Origin: Pseudomonas ekonensis
GTDB taxonomy: Bacteria; Pseudomonadota; Gammaproteobacteria; Pseudomonadales; Pseudomonadaceae
Direction: 5' to 3'
Length of the DNA: 64,000 bases
Assembly (NCBI RefSeq): GCF_019145435.1
Contig: NZ_JAHSTS010000002.1
Span: 310,001-374,000, forward strand
Positions within the stretch are counted from its first letter, which is position 1. Each line of letters opens with the position of its first letter. Positions 1-8,377 of the stretch are shown here, piece after piece. The notes under the pieces are model-generated. The model was not told where the DNA came from. It was given only the letters and a program-made list of their open reading frames with translations, and ran no database searches. Position numbers and translations under genes: made by a program.

Positions 1-51
1 CGACAACGCACATCCACGTTCCCAACCCAGACCCACAAGACGGAGAACGAT

Positions 52-606
52 ATGCACATTCAAAAGCTCATGCTCGCAATGGCCATCGGCGCGGTTCTGT
101 CGGCTTCCACCGTATTGATCCCGGACAACGTGTCCGGGGTGTCCAGCGTTCAGGCCAAGGAAGGGGGAAGTGGCGGCGGAGGCGGTGGTGGTGGCGGAGG
201 TAGTGGCGGTGGCGGTGGAAACGGCGGTGGCGGTAATGGCGGCGGGAACGGTGGTGGCCATGGCGGCAGCGGCGGCGGTGGCAGCGGAGGAAGCGGCGGC
301 AGCGGCAACGGCGGCAACGGCGGCAGTCATGGCGGTAGCGGCAGTGGCGGCAACAGTGGCCACAGCGGCAGCGATCACGGCTCCGGCCACTCGGGCGACT
401 CGGCCTCCTCCGGCCGCAGCGGCACCCATGCCGAACCCGGCGACGATCACGGCGTTCACCGCGCCGGCGAAGTGGGCGATGACCATGGCGTGCACCGCGC
501 CGGCGAGGTCGGTGATGACCGGGGCGTGCACCGCGCCGGCGAGGTCGGCGACGACCGCGGTGTGCATGTCGGCGGCGAGCCCGGCGACGACAAGCGCGCC
601 AACTGA
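52..606 (+). CDS. Secreted glycine-rich repeat protein
   Basis: 184 aa. Residues 1-35 form a Sec-type signal peptide (Lys near the N-terminus, hydrophobic core, AXA-like site VQA before KE). The middle is a Gly/Ser/Asn-rich low-complexity stretch, then His/Asp-rich, then four tandem 12-residue units of the type GDDHGVHRAGEV. No enzymatic domain is visible. The export signal is seen; an extracellular structural or metal-binding role for the His/Asp repeats is inference. ATG is preceded by GGAGAACGAT. Other frames across this GC-rich tract are open but have no plausible protein character. Confidence 0.7.
   Translation: MHIQKLMLAMAIGAVLSASTVLIPDNVSGVSSVQAKEGGSGGGGGGGGGGSGGGGGNGGGGNGGGNGGGHGGSGGGGSGGSGGSGNGGNGGSHGGSGSGGNSGHSGSDHGSGHSGDSASSGRSGTHAEPGDDHGVHRAGEVGDDHGVHRAGEVGDDRGVHRAGEVGDDRGVHVGGEPGDDKRAN
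439..591 (+). repeat. Four 36-bp in-frame tandem repeats
   Basis: Units at 439-474, 475-510, 511-546 and 547-582, with the start of a fifth. They encode GDD(H/R)GVH followed by RAGEV or a variant. The last unit is the most diverged. Tandem repeats of this kind expand and contract by slippage. Confidence 0.8.
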
Positions 607-622
607 GCCGGCCTGACCCGCC

Positions 623-725
623 GCCATCGCCAGCAGGCTGGCTCCTACAAAGTACGCGGGGCGCACGCAGGATCTGCGGCCTGCGCAAATACCTGTGGGA
701 GCTGGCTTGCCGGCGATGAGGCCAG
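623..725. repeat. REPIN: inverted pair of Pseudomonas REP sequences
   Basis: An inverted pair: one arm at 623-650 (CATCGCCAGCAGGCTGGCTC core) and the other at 692-725 (GTGGGAGCTGGCTTGCCGGC core) about 40 bp away. This is the arrangement of a REPIN in the P. fluorescens group and fills the space between the Gly-rich gene and the LysR gene. Confidence 0.75.
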
Positions 726-747
726 CCCAGCCAGCATCACCGCTCGC

Positions 748-1647
748 TCACAACACGCAATGCGCCGGATCCAGCCGCTCGCGCAGGAACTCGATCAGCG
801 CCTGCACCGGGCGCGACGTCTGGCGGTGCTGCGGGTACACCGCCGACAGCGTCAGCGGCTCGGGCCGGAACTCGTCCAGCACCGGCACCAACCGCCCGTC
901 CTTCAGCGCCGAACCGACGATGAACGTCGGCAGATACGTGATCCCCATCCCCGCCACCGCCGCGTCCCGCAGCAGTTCACCGTTGTTGACCCGCATCCGC
1001 CCCGCCACATTCACCAGCAGCGGCTTGCCCGGTCCGGCGTTGAACCGCCACTGCACCGAACGGCCATGGCCGTACGGCAGGCAGTCGTGGCCATGCAGGT
1101 CTTCAGGCTTGAGCGGCGTGCCGCGCTCGGCCAGGTACGCGGGGCTGGCGCAATACACGCGCTCGATGGCGGCGATGCGCCGGGCGATCAGGGTGGAGTC
1201 CTCCAGCACGCCGATGCGCAGCGCCAGGTCGTAGCCCTCACCCAGCAGGTCCACCGGCCGGTCGCTCAGGTCCACTTCCACCGTGACCTCCCGGTAGCGC
1301 TGCAGGAACTGCGGCAGCAGGCACCCCAGATGGGCCACGGCAAACGACAGCGGCGCACTGAGGCGAAGGGTGCCGCGCGGTTCGGCGGTCTGCCCGGCGA
1401 TGCCCTGCTCGACCTGCTCCACTTCGCCGAGCAGGCGCAGCGCCGATTCGTAGTAGCTCTGGCCCAGCGGCGTGACGTCCAGGCGCCGGGTCGAGCGGTT
1501 GAGCAAGCGCACGCCCAGGCGCTCTTCCAACTGCATCAGCCGGCGGCTGACGAACTGCTTGGACAGGCCCAATTGATCGGCCGCCGCCGTGAAGCTGCCG
1601 GAGTCCATGACCTGGCAAAAGATACGCATGTCTTCAAAGGGGTTCAT
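748..1647 (-). CDS. LysR-family transcriptional regulator
   Basis: 299 aa. An N-terminal winged HTH (residues about 1-60: MRIFCQVMDSGSFTAAADQL, then SKQFVSRRLMQLE) is followed by a periplasmic-binding-like effector domain with the usual LysR length. The start is the ATG at 1647 with GGAG five bases upstream; a longer reading to 1704 has no ribosome site. It is divergent from the secreted hydrolase at 1806, so that gene is the likely target (inference). The effector is not predictable. Confidence 0.88.
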   Translation of the reverse strand: MNPFEDMRIFCQVMDSGSFTAAADQLGLSKQFVSRRLMQLEERLGVRLLNRSTRRLDVTPLGQSYYESALRLLGEVEQVEQGIAGQTAEPRGTLRLSAPLSFAVAHLGCLLPQFLQRYREVTVEVDLSDRPVDLLGEGYDLALRIGVLEDSTLIARRIAAIERVYCASPAYLAERGTPLKPEDLHGHDCLPYGHGRSVQWRFNAGPGKPLLVNVAGRMRVNNGELLRDAAVAGMGITYLPTFIVGSALKDGRLVPVLDEFRPEPLTLSAVYPQHRQTSRPVQALIEFLRERLDPAHCVL

Positions 1648-1805
1648 TGTCACTCCATGGTGGACAGTCAAACGCTTTATAGCCGCTTTTTCACTTCCTG
1701 GCACTTCAATAATCTGTGTCCACAGTGTTGCTGAGGCCGGAACCCAGTGCCGCAGCAGCCCGATCCCAATACAGAAAACGCCAACGATTGAAAAAGGAAT
1801 TGACC

Positions 1806-2822
1806 ATGAGCCTCAAGCACACCCTCACCGCCTCCCTCCTCGCCCTGTCCATCGGCAACGCATTCGCCGCCGGCAGCCCCGGTGTCGAGCACAACACCCA
1901 AGCGTTCCTCGACGCCCTCGCCGCCGGCGGCGGCAAGCCGCTGGAGCAACTGAGCCCCAAAGACGCCCGCGCGGTGCTGACCGGCGCCCAGGCGTCGGTG
2001 AAGGTCGACCTGTCCGGCGTTGAAGTCAGCGACAAGGCAATCAAGGCCGACGGCCAGACGATCAACTTGAAGGTGGTGCGCCCGGCCCAGGTCAAAGGCG
2101 ATTTGCCGGTGTTCATGTTCTTCCACGGCGGCGGCTGGGTGCTGGGCGACTTCCCGACCCACCAGCGCCTGATCCGCGACCTGGTGGTCGGCTCCGGCGC
2201 CGTCGCGGTGTACGTCGACTACACGCCGTCGCCGGAAGCCCGTTACCCGACCGCGATCAACCAGGCCTACGCCGCCACGAAATGGGTGGCCGAGCACGGG
2301 CAGGAGATCGGCGTGGACGGCAAGCGTCTGGCGGTGGCCGGCAACAGCGTAGGCGGCAACATGGCGGCGGTGGTCGCTTTGAAGGCCAAGGAACAGAACA
2401 CCCCGGCCCTGCGTTTCCAGTTGCTGATGTGGCCGGTGACCGACGCCGGGTTCGATAACGGCTCGTACCGCCAGTTCGCCGAAGGCCACTTCCTGACCAA
2501 GGGCATGATGCAGTGGTTCTGGGACAACTACACCACCAACCCGGCCGAGCGTGCGCAGATCCATGCCTCGCCGCTCAACGCCAGCGCCGACCAGCTCAAG
2601 GGCCTGCCCGCCGCGCTGGTGCAGACCGCCGAATTCGACGTGCTGCGCGACGAAGGCGAAGGCTACGCCCGTCACCTGGATGCGGCCGGTGTGCCAGTGA
2701 CGTCGGTGCGCTACAACGGGATGATCCACGACTTCGGCCTGCTCAACCCGCTGAGCCAGATCCCGGAGGTCAAGGCAGCGGTGCGCCAGGCGGCGGCGGA
2801 ACTCAAGACCCATCTCAACTGA
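1806..2822 (+). CDS. Secreted alpha/beta hydrolase, HSL/acetyl-esterase type
   Basis: 338 aa. Signal peptide (residues 1-22, ends AFAA). Oxyanion motif HGGGW at 107-111, nucleophile elbow GNSVGG with Ser181, acid Asp278 (EFDVLRDEG) and His308 (MIHDFG) form the hormone-sensitive-lipase-type triad (alpha/beta hydrolase fold-3). The elbow reads GNSVGG where the family usually has GDSAGG. Expected to hydrolyse a carboxylic ester in the periplasm or outside; substrate unknown. AAGGA precedes the ATG; earlier in-frame starts lack this and would bury the signal peptide. Confidence 0.85.
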   Translation: MSLKHTLTASLLALSIGNAFAAGSPGVEHNTQAFLDALAAGGGKPLEQLSPKDARAVLTGAQASVKVDLSGVEVSDKAIKADGQTINLKVVRPAQVKGDLPVFMFFHGGGWVLGDFPTHQRLIRDLVVGSGAVAVYVDYTPSPEARYPTAINQAYAATKWVAEHGQEIGVDGKRLAVAGNSVGGNMAAVVALKAKEQNTPALRFQLLMWPVTDAGFDNGSYRQFAEGHFLTKGMMQWFWDNYTTNPAERAQIHASPLNASADQLKGLPAALVQTAEFDVLRDEGEGYARHLDAAGVPVTSVRYNGMIHDFGLLNPLSQIPEVKAAVRQAAAELKTHLN

Positions 2823-2827
2823 GCGAG

Positions 2828-2853
2828 GTGAGGGAGCTTGCTCCCTCGCCACA
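2828..2853. repeat. REP-like palindrome
   Basis: GAGGGAGCTTGCTCCCTC, a typical fluorescent Pseudomonas REP palindrome, sits directly after the hydrolase stop codon. Confidence 0.6.
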
Positions 2854-2876
2854 CCGCTTTTCCTGTTTCAACGACA

Positions 2877-2910
2877 CAAAAAAATGCCCGCCATCGGCGG
2901 GCATTTTTCG
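2877..2910. terminator. Bidirectional rho-independent terminator
   Basis: Stem TGCCCGCC/GGCGGGCA with loop ATC, flanked by A7 on the left and T5 on the right. It serves the convergent hydrolase (+) and YcaC-type gene (-). Confidence 0.85.
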
Positions 2911-2917
2911 TTGCCGC

Positions 2918-3544
2918 TTACTTCGAGGTGAACTTGGTGTAGCTGTTGATCAGGTTGCGGTAGTTGGGCAGGCGCTCGGACAGCAGGTTGGCCAGGCCTT
3001 CCATGTCGTTGCGCCAGTCGCCCTGCAGCTCGCAGGCCACGGCGAACCAGTTCAGCAGGTGCGCACCGGCGGCCGACATGCGTGCCCAGGCAGCCTGTTG
3101 CACGGTGGTGTTGAAGGTGCCGGAAGCGTCGGTCACCACGAACACTTCGAAGCCTTCAGCGATGGCCGACAGGGTCGGGAACGCCACGCACACGTCGGTC
3201 ACCACGCCGGCGATGATCAGTTGCTTGCGGCCGGTGGCCTTGATCGCCTTGACGAAGTCTTCGTTGTCCCAGGCGTTGATCTGGCCAGGACGGGCGATGA
3301 ACGGCGCGTCCGGGAACTGCGCCTTGAGTTCCGGCACGATCGGGCCGTTCGGGCCGCTGTCGAAGCTGGTGGTGAGGATGGTCGGCAGCTTGAAGAACTT
3401 GGCGATGTCGCCCAGGGCCAGCACGTTGTTCTTGAACTCGTTGGGCGAGAAATCCTGCACCAGCGAGATCAGGCCGGTCTGGTGGTCGACCAGCAGCACA
3501 ACGGCATCGTCTTTGTTCAGGCGTTTGTAGGGAACGTTGCTCAT
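2918..3544 (-). CDS. ycaC: Isochorismatase-family cysteine hydrolase, YcaC type
   Basis: 208 aa, full length for YcaC. Asp20 (VLLVDHQTG) and Cys119 (GVVTDVCVAF) are the Asp and nucleophile Cys of the isochorismatase-like hydrolase fold; the typical YcaC stretch RPGQINAWDNEDFVKA is present. E. coli YcaC is an octameric cytosolic hydrolase of unknown physiological substrate. It lies 69 bp before the amidohydrolase in the same direction, so the two may be co-transcribed. Confidence 0.9.
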   Translation of the reverse strand: MSNVPYKRLNKDDAVVLLVDHQTGLISLVQDFSPNEFKNNVLALGDIAKFFKLPTILTTSFDSGPNGPIVPELKAQFPDAPFIARPGQINAWDNEDFVKAIKATGRKQLIIAGVVTDVCVAFPTLSAIAEGFEVFVVTDASGTFNTTVQQAAWARMSAAGAHLLNWFAVACELQGDWRNDMEGLANLLSERLPNYRNLINSYTKFTSK

Positions 3545-3613
3545 GTGAAACTCCTCGGTGGATGGTTGTTGCGGGCAGCGCCGGCCCTGCGGGCCGACGC
3601 CTGGTTGTCAGGG

Positions 3614-5452
3614 TCAGAACGCGAAGCACGAACAGCCGAACGCGCCCCAGAAGCCGGCGAAGTCACTGACCGGCACATTGGACATCCGCGCCTTCTCATG
3701 GCTGTGGGTGTGCACGGCGCACGGGCCGCTGCACTGGTGCACCTGCGCCTGCAACGGCGCGTTCGGGCGCCAGTGGCCGGGCACTTTCGCCACCGGCGAC
3801 CAGTCCGGCAGCACCGGCAGGCCGGCCGGGCCGAGCTTGTCGAAATCGCCGGCGCCGTAGACGATCTTGCCGCCGACCACGGTCAGCACCGATTCGATCC
3901 ACTTGATGGCCTCTTCCTCGACACTGAAGAAATCCGCGCTGAGGGCCGCCAGGTCCGCCAGTTGCCCGACCTTGATCCGGCCCTTCTTGCCTTGCTCGGA
4001 CGAGAACCAGGCACTGCCGTGGGTGAACAGCTCCAGCGCGGTCTCGCGGGGCAAGCCCTCTTCGTACAGCGCCAGCCCGCCGACGGTGCGGCCGCTGACC
4101 ATCCAGTACAGCGAGGTCCACGGGTTGTAGCTCGACACTCGCGTGGCGTCGGTGCCGGCGCCCACCGGCACGCCCTCGGCCAGCATGCGCTTGATCGGCG
4201 GCGTGGACTCGGCGGCCTGCTTGCCGTAGCGGTCGACGAAGTATTCGCCCTGGAACGCCATGCGGTCCTGGATCGCGATGCCGCCGCCCAGCGCCCTCAC
4301 CCGCTCGATGTTCTGCGGGGTGATGGTTTCGGCGTGGTCGAAGAACCACGGCAGGCCGTTGAACGGGATGTCGCGGTTGACCTTCTCGAACACGTCCAGC
4401 ATGCGGCTGATGGATTCGTTGTAGGTGGCGTGCAGGCGGAACGGCCAGCGCTGCTCGACCAGGTGACGCACCACCGGCTCCAGTTCCTGCTCCATGGTCT
4501 GCGCAAGGTCCGGGCGCGGCTCGAGGAAGTCTTCGAAGTCCGCCGCCGAGAACACCAGCATCTCGCCGGCGCCGTTGTGCCGCAGGAAGTCATCGCCCTG
4601 GTGCAGCTTGACGCTGCCGGTCCAGTTCTTGAAGTCGGCCAGCTCTTCTTTCGGCTTCTGGGTGAACAGGTTGTAGGCGATGCGCACGGTCAGTTGACCG
4701 TCCTTGGCCAGTTGTTCGATCACCTGATAGTCGTCGGGGTAGTTCTGGAAACCGCCGCCGGCGTCGATGGCGCTGGTCAGGCCCAGGCGGTTGAGTTCGC
4801 GCATGAACTGGCGGGTCGAGTTGACCTGGTACTCCAGCGGCAGCTTCGGCCCCTTGGCCAGGGTCGAGTACAGGATCATCGCGTTGGGACGGGCCACCAG
4901 CATGCCGGTCGGGTTGCCGTTGGCGTCGCGCACGATCTCGCCGCCCGGCGGGTTCGGCGTGTCGCGGGTGTAGCCGGCCACACGCAACGCGGCGCGGTTG
5001 AGCAGCGCGCGGTCGTACAGGTGCAGCACGAACACCGGGGTGTCCGGGGCGGCCTGGTTGAGTTCTTCAAGGGTCGGCATGCGCTTTTCGGCGAACTGGA
5101 ACTCGTTCCAGCCGCCCACCACCCGCACCCATTGCGGGGTCGGCGTGCGGTCGGCCTGCTCCTTGAGCATGCGCAGCGCATCGGCCAGGGACGGCACGCC
5201 TTCCCAGCGCAGTTCGAGGTTGTAGTTCAGCCCGCCGCGGATCAAGTGCAGGTGCGAGTCGTTGAGGCCGGGAATCACGCAGCGCCCTTTCAGGTCCACC
5301 ACTTGGGTGCCCGCGCCTTTGTGCGCCATGGCTTCGGCATCGGTGCCGACGGCGACGAAGCGCCCTTCCTTGATCGCCACGGCGCTGGCCAGCGGCTTTT
5401 CGCGGTCTACGGTATGAAATTGGCCATTGAACAGAATCAGATCGGCGTTCAT
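3614..5452 (-). CDS. Amidohydrolase, YtcJ-like (amidohydrolase 3)
   Basis: 612 aa, usual size for YtcJ-like amidohydrolases. The metal-binding pattern PGLNDSHLHL near residue 70, later TYNES and FDHAE, and the C-terminal VGQLADLAALSADFF of the composite beta-sandwich are all present. Predicted metal-dependent hydrolysis of an amide or related C-N bond in the cytosol; substrate unknown. The ATG at 5452 is preceded by GAAGGAACTGCG. The C-terminus ends in a Cys/Phe-rich tail (GAFGCSCFAF) beyond the usual fold. Confidence 0.87.
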   Translation of the reverse strand: MNADLILFNGQFHTVDREKPLASAVAIKEGRFVAVGTDAEAMAHKGAGTQVVDLKGRCVIPGLNDSHLHLIRGGLNYNLELRWEGVPSLADALRMLKEQADRTPTPQWVRVVGGWNEFQFAEKRMPTLEELNQAAPDTPVFVLHLYDRALLNRAALRVAGYTRDTPNPPGGEIVRDANGNPTGMLVARPNAMILYSTLAKGPKLPLEYQVNSTRQFMRELNRLGLTSAIDAGGGFQNYPDDYQVIEQLAKDGQLTVRIAYNLFTQKPKEELADFKNWTGSVKLHQGDDFLRHNGAGEMLVFSAADFEDFLEPRPDLAQTMEQELEPVVRHLVEQRWPFRLHATYNESISRMLDVFEKVNRDIPFNGLPWFFDHAETITPQNIERVRALGGGIAIQDRMAFQGEYFVDRYGKQAAESTPPIKRMLAEGVPVGAGTDATRVSSYNPWTSLYWMVSGRTVGGLALYEEGLPRETALELFTHGSAWFSSEQGKKGRIKVGQLADLAALSADFFSVEEEAIKWIESVLTVVGGKIVYGAGDFDKLGPAGLPVLPDWSPVAKVPGHWRPNAPLQAQVHQCSGPCAVHTHSHEKARMSNVPVSDFAGFWGAFGCSCFAF

Positions 5453-5497
5453 CGCAGTTCCTTCGACAAAAGTGAAATGGAGCGGAACCCGCCCGGC

Positions 5498-6124
5498 TCA
5501 GCGCGGCGGATTGGCGTTGGATTCGTGGTGCCCGTGGGCCCGGCCGGCTTCCAGCCAAGGCGCGAACAGGCGAGTGGCGCGGGGCATGCACACGTACACC
5601 ACCGACAGCACGATGGTCAGGGTGATCAGGAAGGTCGCCACCACGTAGTTGGACAAAAAGGCGTTGAGCTTGAGCAACGGCCCCCAGATCAGCGGCACCA
5701 GCAACGTGTGCGGCAAAATCACCAGCAGCGTCACCACCGCCTGCTTCCAGCGCGGCGGCGGCGAGGCGGCGTCGGCCAGCGGCGCGAACCAGAATTCGTT
5801 GACCGGGTTGACCTCGGTCTGGTCGCCGTCGGCCAGCATCGGCGCGGCCTCCTCCACCAGCGCCTGGCGCTGCGGCGAGTCGAGCCAGCGTTGCATCGCC
5901 TCGGTGGAGCAGTAACGCAGCACGCAGGTGAACAGCGCCAGCCCGCCTTGGCGGCTGCGCATCACATCCACGCCCAGGTGGCCTTCCTCGCGGCCCGCCA
6001 CACTGACGATGTTGCGCAGCCAGGCCTCGTAGGGCTGTTCGAAGCCGGCCTTGACCCGATGCTTGATGATCAGGGTCACCACTTCATCGGTGCCCGGTTT
6101 CTTGGCGGATTGGGTTTCAGGCAT
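5498..6124 (-). CDS. Antibiotic-biosynthesis-monooxygenase-domain membrane protein
   Basis: 208 aa. The N-terminal 110 residues look like an ABM dimeric alpha/beta barrel (VTLIIKHRVKAGFEQPYEAW), followed by two transmembrane helices near residues 130-185. This ABM-plus-membrane layout is a known conserved family without a settled function. The start ATG at 6124 has GGAG upstream and overlaps the DoxX stop by 8 bp, indicating translational coupling. Confidence 0.75.
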   Translation of the reverse strand: MPETQSAKKPGTDEVVTLIIKHRVKAGFEQPYEAWLRNIVSVAGREEGHLGVDVMRSRQGGLALFTCVLRYCSTEAMQRWLDSPQRQALVEEAAPMLADGDQTEVNPVNEFWFAPLADAASPPPRWKQAVVTLLVILPHTLLVPLIWGPLLKLNAFLSNYVVATFLITLTIVLSVVYVCMPRATRLFAPWLEAGRAHGHHESNANPPR

Positions 6125-6533
6125 AACGGAGCACTCCGGGCAAACGGGCACCGAACGCCAGCCGCCCTGGACCTGCGATCAATACCGTGGAAAAGAGGAT
6201 CAGCAGCAGCCAGCCGAACTGCCCCTCGGCCACACTCCATTGCGGGTGCACCAGCAGCAGCGCCACCAGCAGCACAAACAGAATAGGCAAGCAGGCCAAT
6301 CGCGCCAGGACACCGGCGACGATCAGCAGCGGACAGAGGACTTCGGCGAAAATCGCCAGCAGCAGCGTGAGGTGGGGGCCGAGCCGGAACGGGTCTTCGA
6401 TCAACTGCAGCTGCTCGCTGAAGTGCAACAACTTGGGCAAGCCGTGCACCCACAGCAGGAACAGCCCGCCGGCCACCCGCAGGAACAGCAAGCCGAGGTT
6501 TTGCGCCTGTTCATCCCGTTGCGAAGCGTTCAT
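6117..6533 (-). CDS. DoxX-family integral membrane protein
   Basis: 138 aa with four hydrophobic segments. Typical DoxX features are the N-terminal LLFLRVAGGLFLLWVHGLPK and a central EVLCPLLIVAGVLARLA. The family is linked to thiosulfate:quinone oxidoreductase subunits and to oxidative-stress membrane complexes; no specific role can be read here. First gene of the leftward ABM/amidohydrolase/ycaC group. ATG at 6533 with AAGGG upstream is preferred to the ATG at 6551. Confidence 0.8.
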   Translation of the reverse strand: MNASQRDEQAQNLGLLFLRVAGGLFLLWVHGLPKLLHFSEQLQLIEDPFRLGPHLTLLLAIFAEVLCPLLIVAGVLARLACLPILFVLLVALLLVHPQWSVAEGQFGWLLLILFSTVLIAGPGRLAFGARLPGVLRYA

Positions 6534-6651
6534 GGCACAGCCCTTGATCAATCATTGGGCTGGATGATGAACCGGCGCGATGAAGAAAAATTGAATGGAC
6601 GTGCTCTCTTGCCCCGCCGCGTCTGTGTTGCGCACATAGCCGCGCAGGCGC

Positions 6652-6810
6652 CGGCCTGCTGGCGATGGCGTCGGGTCAGGCACCGGTGATGCCGGCAGTG
6701 CCGGCCCCATCGCTTGCAGGCAAGCTCCCACAGGTCTTTGCGGTGGCCACAGTTCCTGCATGTACCCCGCGCACTGTGTGGGAGCCAGCCTGCTGGCGAT
6801 GGCGTCGGTC
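6652..6810. repeat. Cluster of three REP sequences
   Basis: REP cores at 6652-6681, 6702-6733 (inverted) and 6775-6810 (TGGGAGCCAGCCTGCTGGCG) fill the intergenic space between DoxX and the MexT-like gene. Otherwise nothing coding is seen here. Confidence 0.7.
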
Positions 6811-6833
6811 ACTGCACAGCCGGCCTGCGCTAC

Positions 6834-7757
6834 CTACACCGCCGGAATATCCAGCTCCTTCGACATGAACTGACTGATCCGCGACCGCAGCCATTTCTCC
6901 GCCGGATCGTTGTCATGCACCCCGCTCCACGCCATCGACAGTTGCGCCGCATCAATGGGGAACGGCGGATCCTCGGCCCGCAGCGCGCAGCCTTCCACCA
7001 GCGCACACGCCGCGTAGTCGGGCACGGTGGCGATCATTTCGGTGCCGGCCAGCAAGGCACGCAGGCCGCTGAACTGCGGCACGCCCAGCACCACCCGGCG
7101 GGTGCGGCCGACCTTGGCCAGGTCCAGGTCGATGTTGCCGCTCAGGTCCCCGGAGAACGACACCATCGCATGGGGCCGCGCGCAGTATTCGTCCAGGGTC
7201 AGCGGCCCCGGACGGTCGTCGCCGCGCAGCACCTTGCAGGGAATGTCGCGCAGTTTCTTGCGCTTGGCGTTGGCCGGCAGGTCCGTGGTGTAGCTCACGC
7301 CCACGGAGATTTCCCCGGACGCCAGCAGCGTCGGCATCAACAGGTAGTTGGCGCGGCGTACCACCACCACGATCCCCGGCGCCTCCTCCTGCAACTGACG
7401 CAGCAGCGGCGGAAACAGGCCGAACTCGGCATCGTCCGACATGCCGATGCGGAACACGTCGCAACTGGTGGCCGGGTCGAAGGCCTTGGCCCGGCTGACC
7501 GCGCCGGAAATCACGTCCATCGCCGGCTGCAGCTCGTCAAGGATCGCCAGGGCCCGGGCGGTCGGCTCCATGCCGCGGCCGTTGCGCAGCAGCAACGGGT
7601 CGTCGAACAGATCCCGCAGGCGCCCCAGCGCGGCGCTCACCGCCGGTTGGCCCATGAACAGTTTTTCGGCGACGCGGGTCAGGTTCCTTTCGAACATCAG
7701 CGCTTCGAAGATCACCAGCAGGTTCATGTCGACGCGGCGCAGATCGTTACGGTTCAT
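6834..7757 (-). CDS. LysR-family regulator, MexT-like
   Basis: 307 aa. The opening MNRNDLRRVDMNLLVIFEAL, the block FDPATSCDVFRIGMSDDAEF and the ending WSGVHDNDPAEKWLRSRIS are characteristic of the MexT-like LysR subgroup. MexT in P. aeruginosa activates an RND efflux operon and redox genes; here no efflux operon is adjacent. The neighbours are an AraC-type regulator and a flavodoxin-fold protein sharing a promoter site, suggesting an electrophile/redox response (inference). An allele-level match to mexT cannot be claimed. Confidence 0.8.
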   Translation of the reverse strand: MNRNDLRRVDMNLLVIFEALMFERNLTRVAEKLFMGQPAVSAALGRLRDLFDDPLLLRNGRGMEPTARALAILDELQPAMDVISGAVSRAKAFDPATSCDVFRIGMSDDAEFGLFPPLLRQLQEEAPGIVVVVRRANYLLMPTLLASGEISVGVSYTTDLPANAKRKKLRDIPCKVLRGDDRPGPLTLDEYCARPHAMVSFSGDLSGNIDLDLAKVGRTRRVVLGVPQFSGLRALLAGTEMIATVPDYAACALVEGCALRAEDPPFPIDAAQLSMAWSGVHDNDPAEKWLRSRISQFMSKELDIPAV

Positions 7758-7842
7758 GGACGTTTTTTTCCTTATGGGGTCAGGCGCAAGTGCTGCGCAC
7801 TTTACCCGAACGGCGGTGACGGGCCATGCGCGTTTGCGGCGG

Positions 7843-7861
7843 AATTAACAACGTTTAACTC
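7843..7861 (-). promoter_or_regulatory. Probable LysR operator, copy 1
   Basis: Read on the minus strand it is GAGTTAAACGTTGTTAATT, with TTAA-N6-TTAA arms and a T-N11-A LysR box. It matches 18 of 19 bases of the site at 9012-9030. It lies between the divergent LysR gene and the AraC-type gene. Confidence 0.6.
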
Positions 7862-7968
7862 GCAAGCCTTCATCCCCCCGCCGAACAATGAATCCCTCTG
7901 CGCAGCGTTGTTTTTTCGACCTGAGGGAAGGCGCTGACCGTGCGTTCCCCCCGACACGGACTCTGGCC

Positions 7969-8370
7969 ATGGCTCACCTACAGCAAACGCTCGCCCGCAC
8001 GCCTGCCGGCGATGCGCCCAAACCTCAGACCGGCGGCCTCAGCCCGCAGCGGGAACGCTTGGTCAAACAGCTGATTCTCGAACGCCTGGACCAAAGCCTC
8101 GAAGTCACTGAGCTGGCCCGCGCCTGCGCGCTGTCGCGCAGCCACTTTTCCCGTGCCTTCAAATGCAGCACCGGGCTTTCGCCCCAGGACTGGATCCGCG
8201 CCCAGCGCATCGCCCGGGCCAAGCTGCTGATCCAGCACACCGACCTGAGCCTGACCCAGATCAGCCTCGAATGCGGCTTTTGCGATCAGGCGCATTTCTG
8301 CCACATCTTCACCCGCAGCGAAGGGATCAATCCGTTCGCCTGGCGCTGCCGGGTGGTCAAAGGGCTCTGA
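7969..8370 (+). CDS. AraC-family regulator, DNA-binding domain only
   Basis: 133 aa from the ATG at 7969; an upstream in-frame ATG at 7888 would give 160 aa but lies only 26 bp from the putative LysR site, so the shorter form is favoured. Nearly all of it is the AraC double-HTH domain (VTELARACALSRSHFSRAFK and ISLECGFCDQAHFCHIFTRS). No ligand-binding domain, as in MarA/SoxS-sized regulators, so its amount is probably what is controlled. Ribosome site is weak for both starts. Confidence 0.78.
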   Translation: MAHLQQTLARTPAGDAPKPQTGGLSPQRERLVKQLILERLDQSLEVTELARACALSRSHFSRAFKCSTGLSPQDWIRAQRIARAKLLIQHTDLSLTQISLECGFCDQAHFCHIFTRSEGINPFAWRCRVVKGL

Positions 8371-8377
8371 TCCCGGC

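Noticed and set aside
439..591. CRISPR array
   Set aside because: The repeats are contiguous, in-frame coding units without spacers; no cas genes are in the window.
2513..6286. A very long plus-strand open frame (1257 codons)
   Set aside because: It runs antisense to YcaC, the amidohydrolase, the ABM gene and DoxX, all with clear motifs; its own translation is low-complexity Arg/Gly/His-rich, as expected for a GC-rich antisense frame.
6834..7757. Naming the LysR gene mexT outright
   Set aside because: The subgroup similarity is strong, but no mexEF-oprN operon is adjacent and orthology cannot be tested without a search.
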